From positions 1 through 64,000 of the forward strand of contig JADKKI010000044.1 in NCBI GenBank assembly GCA_016720595.1: 64,000 bases of DNA, read 5' to 3'. The position numbers and the translations under genes were made by a program. This stretch comes from Myxococcales bacterium. GTDB taxonomy: Bacteria; Myxococcota_A; Polyangia; Haliangiales; Haliangiaceae. The notes beneath the pieces were generated by a model that was not told the origin of the DNA, ran no database searches, and saw only the letters and a program-made list of their open reading frames with translations. Every line of letters begins with the position of its first letter. The first letter of the stretch is position 1. Positions 33,851 through 42,283 of this stretch are shown here, one piece after another.

Positions 33851-34714
33851 ATGAACAAGCTGTCCCTTACCGCACTCGTGTTGTCGCTGGCCGCGTGCCA
33901 GCCCGACACGAAGACCCTCGAGAAGAAGATCGACGACCAGGCCAAGGACATCCGCGAGATCAAGGCAATGATCGCGAAGGGTGGCGGCGGCGCTGGCGCG
34001 GCCCAGAAGGGCCAGCAGCAGGCGCGCGAGGAGGCGGCGCCGGATGCCGTGTTCGCGGTCGACATCAGCACGAACCTCAAGAAGGGGATGATCGAAGGCC
34101 CCTCGACTGCGCTCGTCACAATTGTCGAGGCCTGGGATTTTGCTTGACCGTACTGCCAGAGGGTCGGTTCGACCCTCCAGCAGCTCGTCAAGGACTACAA
34201 CGGGAAGGTGCGGGTCGTGTTCAAGAACCTGGTCGTTCACCCACAGAGCGTCGCGCGAGCTCACCTCGCGGGATGTGCTGCGGCCAACCAGGGCAAGTTT
34301 ACCGAGTACTACAACACGTTCTGGGAGAAGGCCTACAAGCCCTATCAGGAGTCGCGCGACGCATCGAAGCTGTCTGAAGAAGCGATCATGAGCTGGGCGC
34401 CGAGCATCGGGCTCGACGCTGCGAAGCTGAAGGCGGATATGGACGGCCAGGATTGTGCCGGCCTGATCTCGTCGGATGCGAACGAGCTCAGGAAGTACCG
34501 CGTCGGCTCGACGCCGAGCTTCTTCATCAACGGCCACTACGTCGCCGGCGCGATGGACATCAACGGGTTCAAGCAGCTCGTCGATCGCGAGCTGAAGATC
34601 GCCGAGGCCTCGGGGGTCTCGGCGGCCGACTACTACGACAAGGAAATCATCGGCAAGGGCGAGAAGGTGTTCCGCGCTGCGGGCACTCCGAAGCCTCAGG
34701 CCGAGAAGAACTAA
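33851..34714 (+). CDS. Selenocysteine-containing DsbA-like lipoprotein (UPYC active site)
   Basis: Reading through the TGA at 34,145-34,147 as Sec gives 287 residues. The lipobox is LAAC (Cys16). A coiled coil (TLEKKIDDQAKDIREIKAM) and a Gly/Gln linker follow, then a thioredoxin-fold DsbA domain (PF13462 type) with active site A-Sec99-P-Y-C and the cis-Pro region GSTPSFFINGHYV. The paralogue at 34,774 aligns without gaps and has Cys at position 99. Similarity runs equally strong before and after the TGA. A hairpin at SECIS distance follows the TGA. The product should be a periplasmic thiol-disulfide (selenol) oxidoreductase or reductase tethered to a membrane. AAGGA precedes the ATG. Standard gene finders would cut it in two. 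Confidence 0.87.
34145..34177 (+). promoter_or_regulatory. Candidate bacterial SECIS element at the Sec codon
   Basis: After UGA (34,145-34,147) the bases GAGGGTCG (34,159-34,166) pair perfectly with CGACCCTC (34,170-34,177), leaving a loop GTT. The loop begins 19 bases after the UGA with a G, which fits the bacterial SECIS rules (loop about 16-37 bases downstream, G near its start). The pairing uses codons, such as AGG, that are uncommon in this window. SelB would bind it. Confidence 0.7.
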
Positions 34715-34773
34715 CCGGGCTCGCCCGCCTCGGCATCGCCGAGGAGACGAGCTCACGCACGAAGGAAGTTACC

Positions 34774-35622
34774 GTGAACAAGCTCGTCTGTACCGCAATC
34801 GTTGCGGCGTTGGCCGCGTGCCAGGCCGACACCAAGAACATCGAGAAGAAGCTCGACGATCAGGCCAAGGACATCCGCGAGATCAAGGCGATGATCGCGA
34901 AGGGTGGCGGCGGTGCTGGCGCGGCCGCGAAGGGCCAGCAGCAGCAGCGCGAGGAGGCGGATCCGAACGCGGTGTTCGCCGTCGACATCAAGCCGAACAT
35001 CAAGAACGGCATGATCCACGGGCCCGAGGCCGCGCTCGTCACGATCATCGATGCGTGGGACGACGCGTGCCCGTACTGCGCCCGCGTGGTCCCCACGCTC
35101 GAGCAGCTCGTGAAGGACTACAACGGCAAGGTCCGCGTGATCTACAAGAACCTGGTCGTCCATCCGCAGCAGGTGCAGCGCGCGCACCTCGCGGGATGCG
35201 CCGCCGGGCTCCAGGGCAAGTTCCTCCAGTGGCAGACCGCCTGGTGGGACAAGGCGTACAAGCCGTACCAGGAGTCGCGTGACGGCTCGAAGCTGTCCGA
35301 GGAGGCCTTCATGTCGTGGGCGCCGACGATCGGTCTCGATGCGGCGAAGCTCAAGACCGACATGGACGGTCCCGAGTGCCAGGGGCTGATCAAGAACGAC
35401 GCCGACGAGCTGCGGAAGTTCCGCGTGGGCTCCACGCCGAGCTTCTTCATCAACGGCCACTACATGGCCGGTGCGATGGACATCAACGGGTTCAAGCAGA
35501 TCGTCGATCGCGAGCTGAAGATCGCCGAGGCCTCGGGGCTGTCGGCCGCCGAGTACTACGACAAGGCGGTCATGGGGAAGGGCGAGAAGACGTTCCGCGC
35601 TGCTGGCGCACCGAAGCAGTAA
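34774..35622 (+). CDS. DsbA-like lipoprotein, Cys paralogue (CPYC)
   Basis: A 282-residue protein from a GTG preceded by GGAAG. The plan is the same as the selenoprotein just upstream: lipobox LAAC, coiled coil NIEKKLDDQAKDIREIKAM, Gly/Gln linker, and thioredoxin fold with CPYC at 99-102, GSTPSFFINGHY near the cis-Pro, and a conserved second Cys pair (GCAAG, PECQG). It arose by tandem duplication. The Cys form presumably works when selenium is scarce, or acts as the exchange partner of the Sec form (inference). A weak hairpin with loop TCC lies where the SECIS would be. Confidence 0.9.
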   Translation: MNKLVCTAIVAALAACQADTKNIEKKLDDQAKDIREIKAMIAKGGGGAGAAAKGQQQQREEADPNAVFAVDIKPNIKNGMIHGPEAALVTIIDAWDDACPYCARVVPTLEQLVKDYNGKVRVIYKNLVVHPQQVQRAHLAGCAAGLQGKFLQWQTAWWDKAYKPYQESRDGSKLSEEAFMSWAPTIGLDAAKLKTDMDGPECQGLIKNDADELRKFRVGSTPSFFINGHYMAGAMDINGFKQIVDRELKIAEASGLSAAEYYDKAVMGKGEKTFRAAGAPKQ

Positions 35623-35689
35623 CCAGGCTTCGCGTCGACGAGCCGGTCCACGAGGATCGGCTTTCGTCGTTTCGGGGTAGGGTCAGGCG

Positions 35690-37027
35690 GTGGTGACCCC
35701 GCAGCCGATCCCCGAGGCCAACTGGGTCAACATCCAGTGGCTGACGCGCCTGCGCTGGGCGCAGATCGCGGGGCAGGCGGCCACCGTCGTCGTCGGGCAG
35801 TTCCTGCTCGATGGCGCGCTGCCGATCGCCGCGCTGCTCGGCGTGGTCGCGGTGGGCCTGGTCTCGAACCTCGGGCTCGAGCTGTACTTCTTCGGCGACC
35901 GGCGCCGCGAGACACCGTCGCGCTCGGTCTACGAGTGGCAGATCGCGTTCGTGATGATGCTCGACATCGCGATCCTCACCGGCCTCCTGTACCTCACCGG
36001 TGGGCCGCACAACCCGTTCGGGTTCCTCTACCTCGTGCAGATCGCGCTCGCGACGGTGCTGCTCCGGGCGCTGTGGACGTGGATGCTGGTCGCGCTGTCG
36101 TTCGTCGGGTTCGGCGTGCTGCTCGCCGCGCAGCGCGCCGTCTCGATCCCCGAGGACAGCCGCGCGATCGGGATGTGGGTGGCCCTCGGCGTGGCCTCGG
36201 CGTTCGTCGTGTACTTCCTGCGCCGCATCACCGGCGCGCTGGCCGAGCGCGAGCGCGAGCTGACCGAGGCGCGCGGGCTCGCAGCACGGCAGGAGCGCCT
36301 CGCGTCGCTCGCCACCATGGCCGCCGGTGCGGCACACGAGCTCTCCACGCCGCTCGGCACCGTGGCGCTCGCCGCCAAGGAGCTCGAGCGCGCGCTGACC
36401 AAGGCCGCAGATCCCGAGCTCGCCGCGGATGCGCGCTTGATCCGCGAGCAGGTGGGCCGGTGCCGCGCCATCCTCGAGCAGATGGCGCAGGGCGCGGGCA
36501 CGGTCGGCGAGACGGTGGCGCCGGTGACCGTCAGCGAGCTCCTCGAGGAATCGCAGGTCGGGATCCGGCCCACGCCCACGGTGCACGTCGACATGCCCAC
36601 CGACCTCGGCAAGTCGCCGCTGCGGATCCCGCCGCGCGCGGTCAGCCAGGCGCTGCGCTCGCTGATCACCAACGCCCAGGATGCGTCCCCGCCGAACTCC
36701 AGCGTCGTCGTCGTGGTGCGCCGAGATGGGGCGTCGCTGTCGATCTCGATCCGCGACCGCGGGCGAGGGATCCCCGCCGACGTCCAGGCCCGCATCGGTG
36801 AGCCGTTCTTCACGACCAAGGCGCCGGGGCGGGGCATGGGGCTCGGGCTGTTCCTGGCCCGGGCGGTGATCGAGGGTGTGGGTGGAACCCTGCAGATCGA
36901 CTCGATTGCGGGTGAGGGTACCGAGGTCCGGGCCCGGTTCCCGACGGACGTCTCACCGGCCCCATCACTTGGAACCGCCAGATCGGGCGAATCCCTGACC
37001 CCTCCAGTGGTATCCAAGCCTGCATGA
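35690..37027 (+). CDS. regB: RegB/PrrB-type redox sensor histidine kinase
   Basis: A 445-residue protein. Six membrane helices lie in residues 20-200. The quinone-site motif GGPHNPF at 104-110 is diagnostic of RegB/PrrB/ActS. The H-box AAHELSTPLGT carries the phosphorylated His216. Cys258, in GRCRAIL, lies at the place of the redox-active Cys of RegB. The ATPase part has NAQDASP, RDRGRGIP and GRGMGLGLFLARAV. It should sense quinone-pool and thiol redox state. The C-terminal 25 residues are a disordered extension. It overlaps the response-regulator gene by 4 bases. It lies 67 bases after the DsbA pair. The GTG start has only a weak binding site. Confidence 0.85.
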   Translation: MVTPQPIPEANWVNIQWLTRLRWAQIAGQAATVVVGQFLLDGALPIAALLGVVAVGLVSNLGLELYFFGDRRRETPSRSVYEWQIAFVMMLDIAILTGLLYLTGGPHNPFGFLYLVQIALATVLLRALWTWMLVALSFVGFGVLLAAQRAVSIPEDSRAIGMWVALGVASAFVVYFLRRITGALAERERELTEARGLAARQERLASLATMAAGAAHELSTPLGTVALAAKELERALTKAADPELAADARLIREQVGRCRAILEQMAQGAGTVGETVAPVTVSELLEESQVGIRPTPTVHVDMPTDLGKSPLRIPPRAVSQALRSLITNAQDASPPNSSVVVVVRRDGASLSISIRDRGRGIPADVQARIGEPFFTTKAPGRGMGLGLFLARAVIEGVGGTLQIDSIAGEGTEVRARFPTDVSPAPSLGTARSGESLTPPVVSKPA

Positions 37028-37599
37028 CTACCTCGGAGGCATCGTCCGGCGGGGACAAGACGTCGATCCTGATCGTCGATGACGACGAGGTGTATCGGAA
37101 CCGCCTGGCGCGGGCGTTCGTGGATCGCGGCTACGACGTCCGGATCGCCTCCGACTACGACAGCGCGGTGGCCTCGGCCACGCAGGACTCGCCCGAGCTT
37201 GCCGTCGTCGATCTCAAGATGCCCGGCAAGAGCGGCCTCGAGCTGATCAAGGCCCTGGTCGAGATCGATCCGTCGACGAAGTCGATCGTGCTCACCGGCT
37301 ACGGCAGCATCGCCACCGCGATCGATGCGGTCCGCCTCGGCGCCACGTACTACCTCTCCAAGCCCGCGGACGCCGACGACATCGTCCAGACCTTCGCCCG
37401 CGCCGAGGCGCCGCCGCTCGAGCCGCCGGCCAGCGAGTCCGGGGAGTACAAGGCGCCCTCGCTCGCCCGCGCCGAGTGGGAGCACATCAATCGGGTGCTC
37501 TCCGATGCGGGTGGCAATATCTCGGAGGCCGCGCGTCGCCTCGGCATCCACCGGCGCAGTCTCCAGCGCAAGCTGCAGAAGTACCCGCCGAGCAAGTAG
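37024..37599 (+). CDS. regA: RegA/PrrA-type response regulator
   Basis: A 191-residue protein. The receiver spans residues 14-125 with the acidic pair DDD at 19-21, phosphoacceptor Asp63 (VVDLKMPG), LTGYGS and the Lys of LSKPAD. A Pro-rich linker leads to a Fis-type helix-turn-helix (GGNISEAARRLGIHRRSLQRK), the strongly conserved DNA-binding signature of RegA/PrrA/ActR. It is co-translated with the kinase. In proteobacteria this pair controls respiration, photosynthesis and carbon or nitrogen genes by redox state. Its position beside Sec/Cys thiol enzymes suggests control of, or input from, them (inference). Confidence 0.88.
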   Translation: MTTSEASSGGDKTSILIVDDDEVYRNRLARAFVDRGYDVRIASDYDSAVASATQDSPELAVVDLKMPGKSGLELIKALVEIDPSTKSIVLTGYGSIATAIDAVRLGATYYLSKPADADDIVQTFARAEAPPLEPPASESGEYKAPSLARAEWEHINRVLSDAGGNISEAARRLGIHRRSLQRKLQKYPPSK

Positions 37600-37629
37600 C
37601 GCCGGGTCGCGCTGCGTGATGAGATCGGC

Positions 37630-39753
37630 GTGATGTTGTCGTCGCCCACGCGTGTGCCGATCGCGTGGATCATCCTCGCGCACGTGCTCGGTGCCGCGGC
37701 GATCGGCGCGCTCGATGCCGGCAAGCTCGGCAGCGCGCAGCTCGCGATGGTGCTGGTGCCGCTGTTCGCCGCCACCGGCGTGGTCGTCGGCCTCCTGATC
37801 GCGGGCACGGAGCGCCTCGCGGCCGGCCGCGCGTGGTGGGCGAGCGCGCTGCTTCGCGGTGCACCGAGCCTGATCGTGCTCGGGCCCGTGGCCTCGACGC
37901 TGTTCGACGGCGCCTATGCGCAGACGTTGCCCCTCGCACGGCTCCTGCCGTTCGCCGTGCCGCTCGTCGGCTGGGGGCTGGTCTCGCTCGCGATCGCAGG
38001 CGGGAAGCGGTTCGTCGGCGGCGCCGATCTGACCACCCGCGCGATCGTGATCCTCGGGTGTGCGGGTGCGATCGGAGCGATCACGTGGGTGGAGCGGCAC
38101 CTGCTCGCCACCGGCTATCCAGGTGCGCACGTCGGCGCCACGATCGTGCTGGTGGTGATCGCTGGCATCGCCGTGCGTGCCGTGGCTGCCCCGGCTGCCT
38201 CCCCGTACCTCGCCGCTGCGGTGGCGGCAGCCGCGCTCGGGACGGCAGCTGCCGCCTCGCTCGATGGGCTCGCCGATGCGAACCAGCGCCGGGTGCTTGC
38301 CACCTATGGCGATCAGGGCAGGGACCTCGTGCGGCTGGTCCGTCAGTTCGTGGACCGCGATCACGATGGCAGCTCGCCGCTCCTCGGCGGCGGCGATTGC
38401 GACGATGGCGATCCGGACCGGCATCCCGGTGCCGCAGATCCGCCGGGCGACGGGATCGATCAGGACTGCGATGGCGTGGATGCCTCGCCCCCTCCACCGC
38501 CCGCAGCGCCACCGAAGCCAGTGGATCTCGCCTCGTGGCGGGCGAGCGCGCCGGTGCAGCAGGTCCTCGAGCGCACCCATGGGATGAACGTGGTCCTGCT
38601 CACCGTCGACGCGCTGCGGTTCGACGTGCTCGCGCCCGACGCCGCCGATCGCGCGGAGTTCCCCGAGCTCGTGAAGCTGCTCGACGACTCCGTGTGGTTC
38701 ACGCACGCGATCGCACCCGCCTCCGGAACCGATGTCTCGCTCGGCACGCTGCTCACCGGGCGCTTCGATCCCTATCAGGCGATCGACACCACGCTCCCCG
38801 AGGCGATGCAGGCGCTCGGCCGGCGCACGTACAGCGCGCTCCCGGTGGAGGTCACGCGCTACGTCGGCGAGGTGTTACCCGCGCGCGGCGTGGATCGCGC
38901 GAAGCCCGTCCACACGGACTGGGGCACCGACGACATCGGCGATCACGTCAGCGCACCCGCCACCACGATCGAGGGCATCCGGGCTCTCGACGATGCAGGC
39001 GAGCGCCCTTCGTTCCTGTGGCTGCACTACTTCGACGTCCACGAACACCACCAGATCGATGTACCGCGCGCGCTGCTCAAGGGCGTGCACGAGGAGGCGT
39101 CGCGGAAGCGCCACGGCTACCGTGCACTCCTCCTCGCCATCGATCACGAGGTCGGCCGCGTGCGCGCCGAGCTCGCCAGGCGGAACCTCGCCGACAAGAC
39201 GATCATCGTGTTCGCGAGCGATCACGGCGAATCCCTCGGCGAGGATCCGCGCCTGCTCGAGACCCACGGCAAGGTCGCGTACCACGCGCTGGTCCGGATC
39301 CCGTTCGCCGTCCACGTGCCGGGCGTGGCGGGCGGGCGGCGCAGCGATCCGGTCTCGATCGTGGACATCGCCCCCACGCTGCTCTCGCTGCTCGGCGCCC
39401 CACAGGCGATCACGCCGATCGACGGCCTCGATCTGGTCCCGGCGATCCTCGATGCGCCCGTGGCGCTGCGTCGCACGAGCCGCGCCCTGGTCAGCCACGA
39501 GGAGCTGCAGTGGAGCGTGGTGGAGTGGCCGTATCAGCTGCTCGTGCGCCCGGCGGAGAACTTCGTCGAGCTCTACGATCTCGACAAGGATCCCGGCGAG
39601 CACGAGGATCTCGCGGCCCGCCTCCCCGAGGTGGTCACTCGGCTGCGGGCGCGGTACGCGGAGGTTCCGGTGGTCCACGTCGACCGAACGCCTGAAGGGC
39701 GACGCTTGCGAGAACAGCAAGCCCGACCGCCCCAGCACCGTGCGCCACCATGA
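37630..39753 (+). CDS. Membrane sulfatase-family protein with MopE-type metal motif
   Basis: A 707-residue protein. Seven or so N-terminal membrane helices (1-215) are followed by a MopE-like Asp/Cys motif at about 237-280 (DRDHDG, GGDCDDGDPDRHPGA, DGIDQDCDG), used for copper or calcium binding. An alkaline-phosphatase/sulfatase-fold domain then has VVLLTVDALRFD, TDVSLGTLLTGR and FASDHGESLGE. The catalytic Cys or Ser of classical sulfatases (C/S-x-P-x-R) is not evident, so it may be a phosphoglycerol- or phosphoethanolamine-transferase-like member. Its end overlaps the convergent gene by 119 bases. The start is a GTG, with an ATG one codon later. Confidence 0.8.
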   Translation: MMLSSPTRVPIAWIILAHVLGAAAIGALDAGKLGSAQLAMVLVPLFAATGVVVGLLIAGTERLAAGRAWWASALLRGAPSLIVLGPVASTLFDGAYAQTLPLARLLPFAVPLVGWGLVSLAIAGGKRFVGGADLTTRAIVILGCAGAIGAITWVERHLLATGYPGAHVGATIVLVVIAGIAVRAVAAPAASPYLAAAVAAAALGTAAAASLDGLADANQRRVLATYGDQGRDLVRLVRQFVDRDHDGSSPLLGGGDCDDGDPDRHPGAADPPGDGIDQDCDGVDASPPPPPAAPPKPVDLASWRASAPVQQVLERTHGMNVVLLTVDALRFDVLAPDAADRAEFPELVKLLDDSVWFTHAIAPASGTDVSLGTLLTGRFDPYQAIDTTLPEAMQALGRRTYSALPVEVTRYVGEVLPARGVDRAKPVHTDWGTDDIGDHVSAPATTIEGIRALDDAGERPSFLWLHYFDVHEHHQIDVPRALLKGVHEEASRKRHGYRALLLAIDHEVGRVRAELARRNLADKTIIVFASDHGESLGEDPRLLETHGKVAYHALVRIPFAVHVPGVAGGRRSDPVSIVDIAPTLLSLLGAPQAITPIDGLDLVPAILDAPVALRRTSRALVSHEELQWSVVEWPYQLLVRPAENFVELYDLDKDPGEHEDLAARLPEVVTRLRARYAEVPVVHVDRTPEGRRLREQQARPPQHRAPP

Positions 39754-41113
39754 GCACGATCGGCGACGTCCACGCGGAGAAGTGAGGCACGACGGGCGCG
39801 ACGTCGGCGCCGAACGCCGCGGACCAGGCCCCCGCGGTGGTGATCACGGCGGCCATCGCCGCCAGCGGGATCGCGAGCTGCCCCACGATCACCCGGAGGA
39901 GCGTGGTCTTGCGGAGCCCGAGCCAGGTCGCGAGCATCGCGAGGATCAGCGTCGGCGCCCACACCATCCACATGTCACGGCCCTCGGGCTTGTAGATCAT
40001 CGGCGTGGAGAGCGTGGGCACACCGCGGACGGCGAGCAGCGCGCCGCAGGCGGCAAGGAACCACCACGGCGCGAGCCACCAGCGACGAACGCCCCAGGTC
40101 ACCGCGCCGAGGCCGAGCACGAGGATGAGGATCGCGATCATCCCGGTGCCGATCGAGAGCGCGGGGACCGCCTGATCCTCGCCGAGGTTGGTGGCGAGGG
40201 CCACCGAGAACGGACGCGCATGCGAGGCAGGATCGAGCGTGGCGCCCACGGAGTCCGCGATCGCGCGAGAGACATCGACGATCGAGACGAGGCCGCTCTT
40301 CTCGCGCTGGATCCCGGCGCCCGTGACGCAGCCCTGGACGTGGCGCACCTCGCGCTCCTCGCCCCCGTGGCCACCACCCTCGATGTGACCATGGTCCGAG
40401 AGCAGGAACCACCGCGCACCGGGATCCGACTGGACCAGCCGATCGAGGAAGCCATCCGCGTCGCGTGCGGCGATGTTGTACTCGGCGTCCATCCCACCCT
40501 TGTGCCCCGCGACATCGACGCGAAGGATGTGGACGAACACCAGCGGCGCGCTGCTGCGCACGGCCTCGAGCGCGAGGGTGAGCCACTGCGTGTCCCACGC
40601 CTTCTCGTTGGCATCCTTCATCGGCTTGCCGGGCTCGGCCTCGGGCTCCGCCTTCGCGAAGCCGAGCGCGCGGACGATATATCCGTGGTTCTCCGCGATC
40701 GCGATGCTGCCGGGCACCTGCGACGGGATGCCCTTGATCGGCGTATCGAACGCGCGATTCGCGACCACGCCGGTCTGCTGCTGCGTGAGCCCCGTCCACA
40801 GCGCCACCTCGACGGGCAGCGACACGGTGGGGAACCCGACGTCGATCTCGAGCGTGGTGCCGGCGAAGCACAGCACCTTCCAGTTCGGCAGCTGGAGCGC
40901 GGTCTCGGTGGCGAGCCCATCGATCAGCACCACGCGCGTGCGCGGCGTCCGCGTGAGCCCGGGGCCGGTCCCGCCGGGCAGCGCCGGTGGCTCCGAGGTC
41001 ACCGCGTCATACGTCGTCATCGCGCGGATCAGCGTGCGGCGCATCGACGGCAGCCACCACGCGAGGGCGCAGAGCACCAGGGCGGCGACGAGGGCGGCGA
41101 TCTTCTGGCGCAT
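39635..41113 (-). CDS. Membrane-anchored alkaline-phosphatase-superfamily protein
   Basis: A 492-residue protein from the ATG at 41,113. It has an N-terminal membrane anchor, then a phosphodiesterase/phosphatase-like domain: RVVLIDGLATET, SLPVEVALWTGL, LVFVHILRVDVAGHKGG and the metal site WFLLSDHGHIEGGGHGG. Four or five membrane helices at the C-terminus follow. The fold is that of type I phosphodiesterases and PglZ-like hydrolases, with metal ligands outside the inner membrane. It may modify lipid head groups or surface glycans (inference). It starts close to the end of the next upstream minus-strand gene. Confidence 0.75.
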   Translation of the reverse strand: MRQKIAALVAALVLCALAWWLPSMRRTLIRAMTTYDAVTSEPPALPGGTGPGLTRTPRTRVVLIDGLATETALQLPNWKVLCFAGTTLEIDVGFPTVSLPVEVALWTGLTQQQTGVVANRAFDTPIKGIPSQVPGSIAIAENHGYIVRALGFAKAEPEAEPGKPMKDANEKAWDTQWLTLALEAVRSSAPLVFVHILRVDVAGHKGGMDAEYNIAARDADGFLDRLVQSDPGARWFLLSDHGHIEGGGHGGEEREVRHVQGCVTGAGIQREKSGLVSIVDVSRAIADSVGATLDPASHARPFSVALATNLGEDQAVPALSIGTGMIAILILVLGLGAVTWGVRRWWLAPWWFLAACGALLAVRGVPTLSTPMIYKPEGRDMWMVWAPTLILAMLATWLGLRKTTLLRVIVGQLAIPLAAMAAVITTAGAWSAAFGADVAPVVPHFSAWTSPIVLMVAHGAGAVGLAVLASVALQAFGRRGPPEPPRTAPAAE

Positions 41114-41118
41114 GGGGA

Positions 41119-42009
41119 TCAATCGGTCGAGGCGTCGTCAGGGCCGGCATCGGGCAGGGGCGGGAGCGAGCCGAGGGGGAGCTGCCACGGCTGCTCGGCG
41201 AGCCGCTCGACGGGCAGGATGCGCAGCAGGGAAGGCAGCACGATGCCTTCGTTGACGAGCGGCATGTGCGCGTACTGCGCGCGGACGTAGACGAGCTTCG
41301 CGGTCTTCGCGTCGGCCGGCCACAGCTCGTAGGTCGGCGGGAACCGATCGAGGATCTTCGCCTCGGGCAGCTTCGCGGCGACGGATTCGGTGGCGAGCAC
41401 GGTGTCCTCGCCCACCATGATCAGGCGGTGCCGGGGCGAGGCCTTGTACCAGGCGATCACTTGGTCCTCGTCGCCGTACATCGCGTCCACCATCACCAGC
41501 TGATCGAGCAGCGGCTCGTCGAACCACTCCTGGAGCGTGCGGAACGCGCCGCTGTGCCCCATCGCCACCGTGAGCGCCGCGCCGCGCGTGACGCCCGTAT
41601 CGTCCTCCACGATCCGCAGGAGCTCGCCGAGATCCGGATAGTTCACGGCCACGCGCTGGGCGACGGGCGCCTCGGGGACGATGAACACGGCGTTGAGCGC
41701 GGACATCGCGAACTGCTCCGGGAGCTGGTGCGCGCTCCAGGCGGTGTCGGCGTTATCGAAGTACCCATGGATGTAGATCACGGTCGCGCCGGAGTCCGCG
41801 TGATAGCCGCGCGGGATCCAGACGTGGATCGGTCCCCGCGGCCCCTCGATCCGCACGTGCCGCCCGGCGGCGACCGCCGACGCGATCGGACCGGGTGCGT
41901 CGATCGGTGCTGCCAGCGGATCTCCCGCGCGCGCCGCGCCGAACCACAACCCGGCCGCGACCACGGTCAGGCCGAGGCCGACCGCGAGGGCGAGGCGCGC
42001 GTGGTGCAC
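41119..42009 (-). CDS. Exported alpha/beta hydrolase-like protein
   Basis: A 296-residue protein from a GTG at 42,009 that gives a clean signal/anchor (LALAVGLGLTVVAAGLWFG). Motifs are VIYIHGYFDNADTAW (HG oxyanion region), the nucleophile elbow MGHSGAF, and a late acidic/His region with YAHMPLVNEGIVL. It is likely a periplasmic esterase or peptidase. It is transcribed in the same direction as the preceding and following minus-strand genes. The frame is open to 42,096, but the extra N-terminus is basic and non-hydrophobic. Confidence 0.7.
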   Translation of the reverse strand: MHHARLALAVGLGLTVVAAGLWFGAARAGDPLAAPIDAPGPIASAVAAGRHVRIEGPRGPIHVWIPRGYHADSGATVIYIHGYFDNADTAWSAHQLPEQFAMSALNAVFIVPEAPVAQRVAVNYPDLGELLRIVEDDTGVTRGAALTVAMGHSGAFRTLQEWFDEPLLDQLVMVDAMYGDEDQVIAWYKASPRHRLIMVGEDTVLATESVAAKLPEAKILDRFPPTYELWPADAKTAKLVYVRAQYAHMPLVNEGIVLPSLLRILPVERLAEQPWQLPLGSLPPLPDAGPDDASTD

Positions 42010-42141
42010 GCCGTGATGATAGCAAGCTCGCCGGGATCGCGCGCCTTTGCGCGGACTTGCCGGCAAACTCCGCCCCTCCAACATCCTCCGATTCACATCG
42101 AGGCGCAGCTGCTCAAGGGGCTACTGAACGTGTGCTCGGAG

Positions 42142-42223
42142 ATCAAACCCAGGAAGCAGGGAAGCAAGGCAGCGGACCTGTAGAAGATCCTCCGACCTTG
42201 GTTCCTGGCTTCCTGGGTTTGAT
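42142..42223. repeat. Long imperfect inverted repeat (28-bp arms)
   Basis: The arms at 42,142-42,169 and 42,196-42,223 match in 25 of 28 positions (outer 16 bases ATCAAACCCAGGAAGC perfect), around a 26-base loop. The element sits between two minus-strand genes and its outer arms are AT-richer than the surroundings. It lacks a T-run, so it is not a standard terminator. It may be a MITE/REP-like insertion or a structured RNA. Confidence 0.65.
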
Positions 42224-42283
42224 TTCCGCGAGCTGCCTGGCCCGTCCAGGCGAGACCAGAGGTGTATTGCTGCGGGAGAGTTC

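Noticed and set aside
34145..34147. Reading the TGA as an ordinary stop, with two separate half-genes
   Set aside because: Downstream codons keep gap-free similarity to the paralogue and the downstream half has no start or binding site of its own at the junction; a tRNA-Sec gene is present.
37665..41290. Very long plus-strand frames rich in Arg across the sulfatase and the following minus-strand gene
   Set aside because: They are alternative frames of well-supported membrane enzymes; no start signals or motifs.
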